From NCBI GenBank assembly GCA_027028665.1, contig JALVIU010000028.1, positions 1 to 6,288 on the forward strand: a stretch of 6,288 nucleotides of DNA, given 5' to 3'. The DNA is from Candidatus Atribacteria bacterium. Its GTDB lineage: Bacteria > Atribacterota > JALVIU01. Both the position numbers and the translations under genes were made by a program. Under the pieces are notes generated by a model. That model ran no database searches, was not told where the DNA came from, and saw nothing but the letters and a program-made list of their open reading frames with translations. Positions within the stretch are counted from its first letter, which is position 1, and the number at the start of each line of letters is the position of its first letter. Below are positions 5,315 to 6,288 of this stretch, piece after piece.

Positions 5315-6288
5315 CTGTTCTCTTCCTATAGGACCAATACATCCTGCCTTTAAAGAACCTGTAAGACTCATATTTGAGTTAGAAGGGGAAAGAATTAAAG
5401 ATGTAAAGGTAAGGGTGGGATGGACACATAGGGGTATAGAATATGTAGGCATGAAGAGAAATCCTATAAAGACAATTTATCTTGCAGAGAGAATTTGTGG
5501 TATATGTTCCAATGCCCATCCCCTGGCATTTGTAAGGGCAGTAGAAGATGCGGCAAAAATTGAAGTACCCCTTCGTGCTCAATATATAAGGGTATTTATT
5601 GCAGAACTTGAAAGGATCCATTCACATATGCTCTGGGCAGGAGTGCTTGCTCATGAGATGGGTTTTGATTCTCTTTTATTCTATACATGGAAGATAAGAG
5701 AAAAGGTAATGGATACCCTTGAGTATCTCACAGGAAACAGGGTAAACTATGCAATACTTATGATAGGTGGTGTAAGAAGAGATATTACTCAGGAAGGTTA
5801 TAAATTTATAAAAGAAACTATTACCTATTACAGAGATGTAATGGATAAGATAAAGGAGACGGTCTTAGAGGATCAATCTGTGATGTTAAGGACAAAGGGT
5901 GTAGGGGTCCTTACAAGAGAGGATGCCTTGAAGCTCTCAGCTGTGGGACCCACCGCAAGGGCATCGGGTATCCCACTTGATATAAGACAGGATTATCCCT
6001 ATGAGGCATATGCAGATATTAGGGTAAAGGCAATAACCCCTGATGTATATACACATGAGACACCAAAGGGGGATAGCTATGATAAGGCAGTTGTAAGGAT
6101 CCTTGAGGTGGAGCAGTCTATAGAGATATTGGAATCTATTATAGATAATCTCCCTGAAGGCCCTATTGTAAAAGAACCAAATCTCTCCAAGCTTCTTATA
6201 CAGCTTAAGAAGGCAAAAGGGGAAGGTGTAGGAAGAATAGAGGCACCAAGGGGAGAAGTATTTCATTATACAAGGCTTGAGGGTGTAG
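5301..6288 (+). CDS. mbhL: [NiFe]-hydrogenase large subunit (NuoD-like), MbhL (3' partial)
   Basis: Catalytic subunit, the site of H+ reduction to H2. The frame is open to the window edge, giving 329 codons plus one base; a family protein has about 400-430 residues, so the end is missing. Landmarks in order: GPIHPAF (11-17), WTHRGIEY (41-48), the N-terminal [NiFe] ligand motif ERICGICSNAHPLAF (63-77) with Cys66, Cys69 and His73, ELERIHSHMLWAG (102-114), GNRVNY followed by GGVRRDI, SGIPLDIRQDYPYEAY near residue 225, and EAPRGEVFHYTRLEG just before the edge. The intact CxxC separates it from NuoD of complex I, which has lost these cysteines. The C-terminal CxxC and any protease-cleaved maturation tail lie beyond the window. 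The ATG is supported by a good Shine-Dalgarno sequence. The TAG at 6286-6288 is out of frame and is not its stop. Confidence 0.95.
   Translation, partial: METYSCSLPIGPIHPAFKEPVRLIFELEGERIKDVKVRVGWTHRGIEYVGMKRNPIKTIYLAERICGICSNAHPLAFVRAVEDAAKIEVPLRAQYIRVFIAELERIHSHMLWAGVLAHEMGFDSLLFYTWKIREKVMDTLEYLTGNRVNYAILMIGGVRRDITQEGYKFIKETITYYRDVMDKIKETVLEDQSVMLRTKGVGVLTREDALKLSAVGPTARASGIPLDIRQDYPYEAYADIRVKAITPDVYTHETPKGDSYDKAVVRILEVEQSIEILESIIDNLPEGPIVKEPNLSKLLIQLKKAKGEGVGRIEAPRGEVFHYTRLEGV

Noticed and set aside
5937-6266. Minus-strand open frame opposite mbhL (and similar ones at 5108-5452 and 5379-5621)
   Set aside because: They lie opposite conserved large-subunit or NuoC sequence and read as low-quality Tyr/Cys/Ile-rich protein.

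Overview
The window lies wholly inside one operon on the + strand. It encodes a membrane-bound, energy-converting [NiFe] hydrogenase of the Mbh type (group 4). An Mrp-type cation/proton antiporter module is joined to a hydrogenase module descended from the same stock as respiratory complex I. Twelve consecutive genes are readable, in the order mbhA-B-C-D-E-F-G-H-I-J-K-L, the order I recall for the Pyrococcus/Thermococcus mbh cluster. The first gene (mbhA, an MrpE homologue) is cut by the left edge. The last (mbhL, the [NiFe] large subunit) is cut by the right edge. mbhM (NuoH-like) and mbhN (NuoI-like ferredoxin-type subunit) would be expected just beyond it.

Layout. Positions 1-3891 hold the antiporter module: MrpE, MrpF and MrpG homologues, two small proteins matching the split C-terminal part of MrpA (MbhD and MbhE), then MrpB, MrpC and the 520-residue MrpD homologue, the only large antiporter-like subunit in the window. 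Positions 3902-6288 hold the linker and hydrogenase genes: MbhI, the NuoB-like small subunit with four cluster cysteines, the NuoC-like subunit, and the NuoD-like large subunit with an intact N-terminal CxxC [NiFe] motif. Separate D and E genes, one MrpD-like subunit and a distinct MbhI fit Mbh better than the related sulfur-reducing Mbx/Mbs complex, as I recall that gene order. The second large-subunit CxxC, which would settle it, is outside the window.

How it works (family knowledge plus inference). Reduced ferredoxin would donate electrons through MbhN (not seen) and the MbhJ [4Fe-4S] cluster to the [NiFe] site in MbhL. There protons are reduced to H2. The energy released would drive ion pumping through the H subunit and exchange of the resulting gradient for Na+ through the Mrp subunits.

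Organism. The DNA is fairly AT-rich, uses ATA for Ile and AGA/AGG for Arg very often, and has clear Shine-Dalgarno sequences. With this complex it suggests a thermophilic, anaerobic, H2-metabolising prokaryote. I cannot tell from this window whether it is a bacterium or a euryarchaeon.

The genes are packed with almost no space between them. Most neighbours overlap by 4-14 nt and the largest gap is 10 nt. I see no internal promoter, terminator, RNA gene, repeat, CRISPR array or mobile element. The points most worth a second look are the apparent lack of any ATG/GTG/TTG start for the complete MrpG homologue, and a glutamine in the MrpD homologue where relatives carry a transmembrane lysine.
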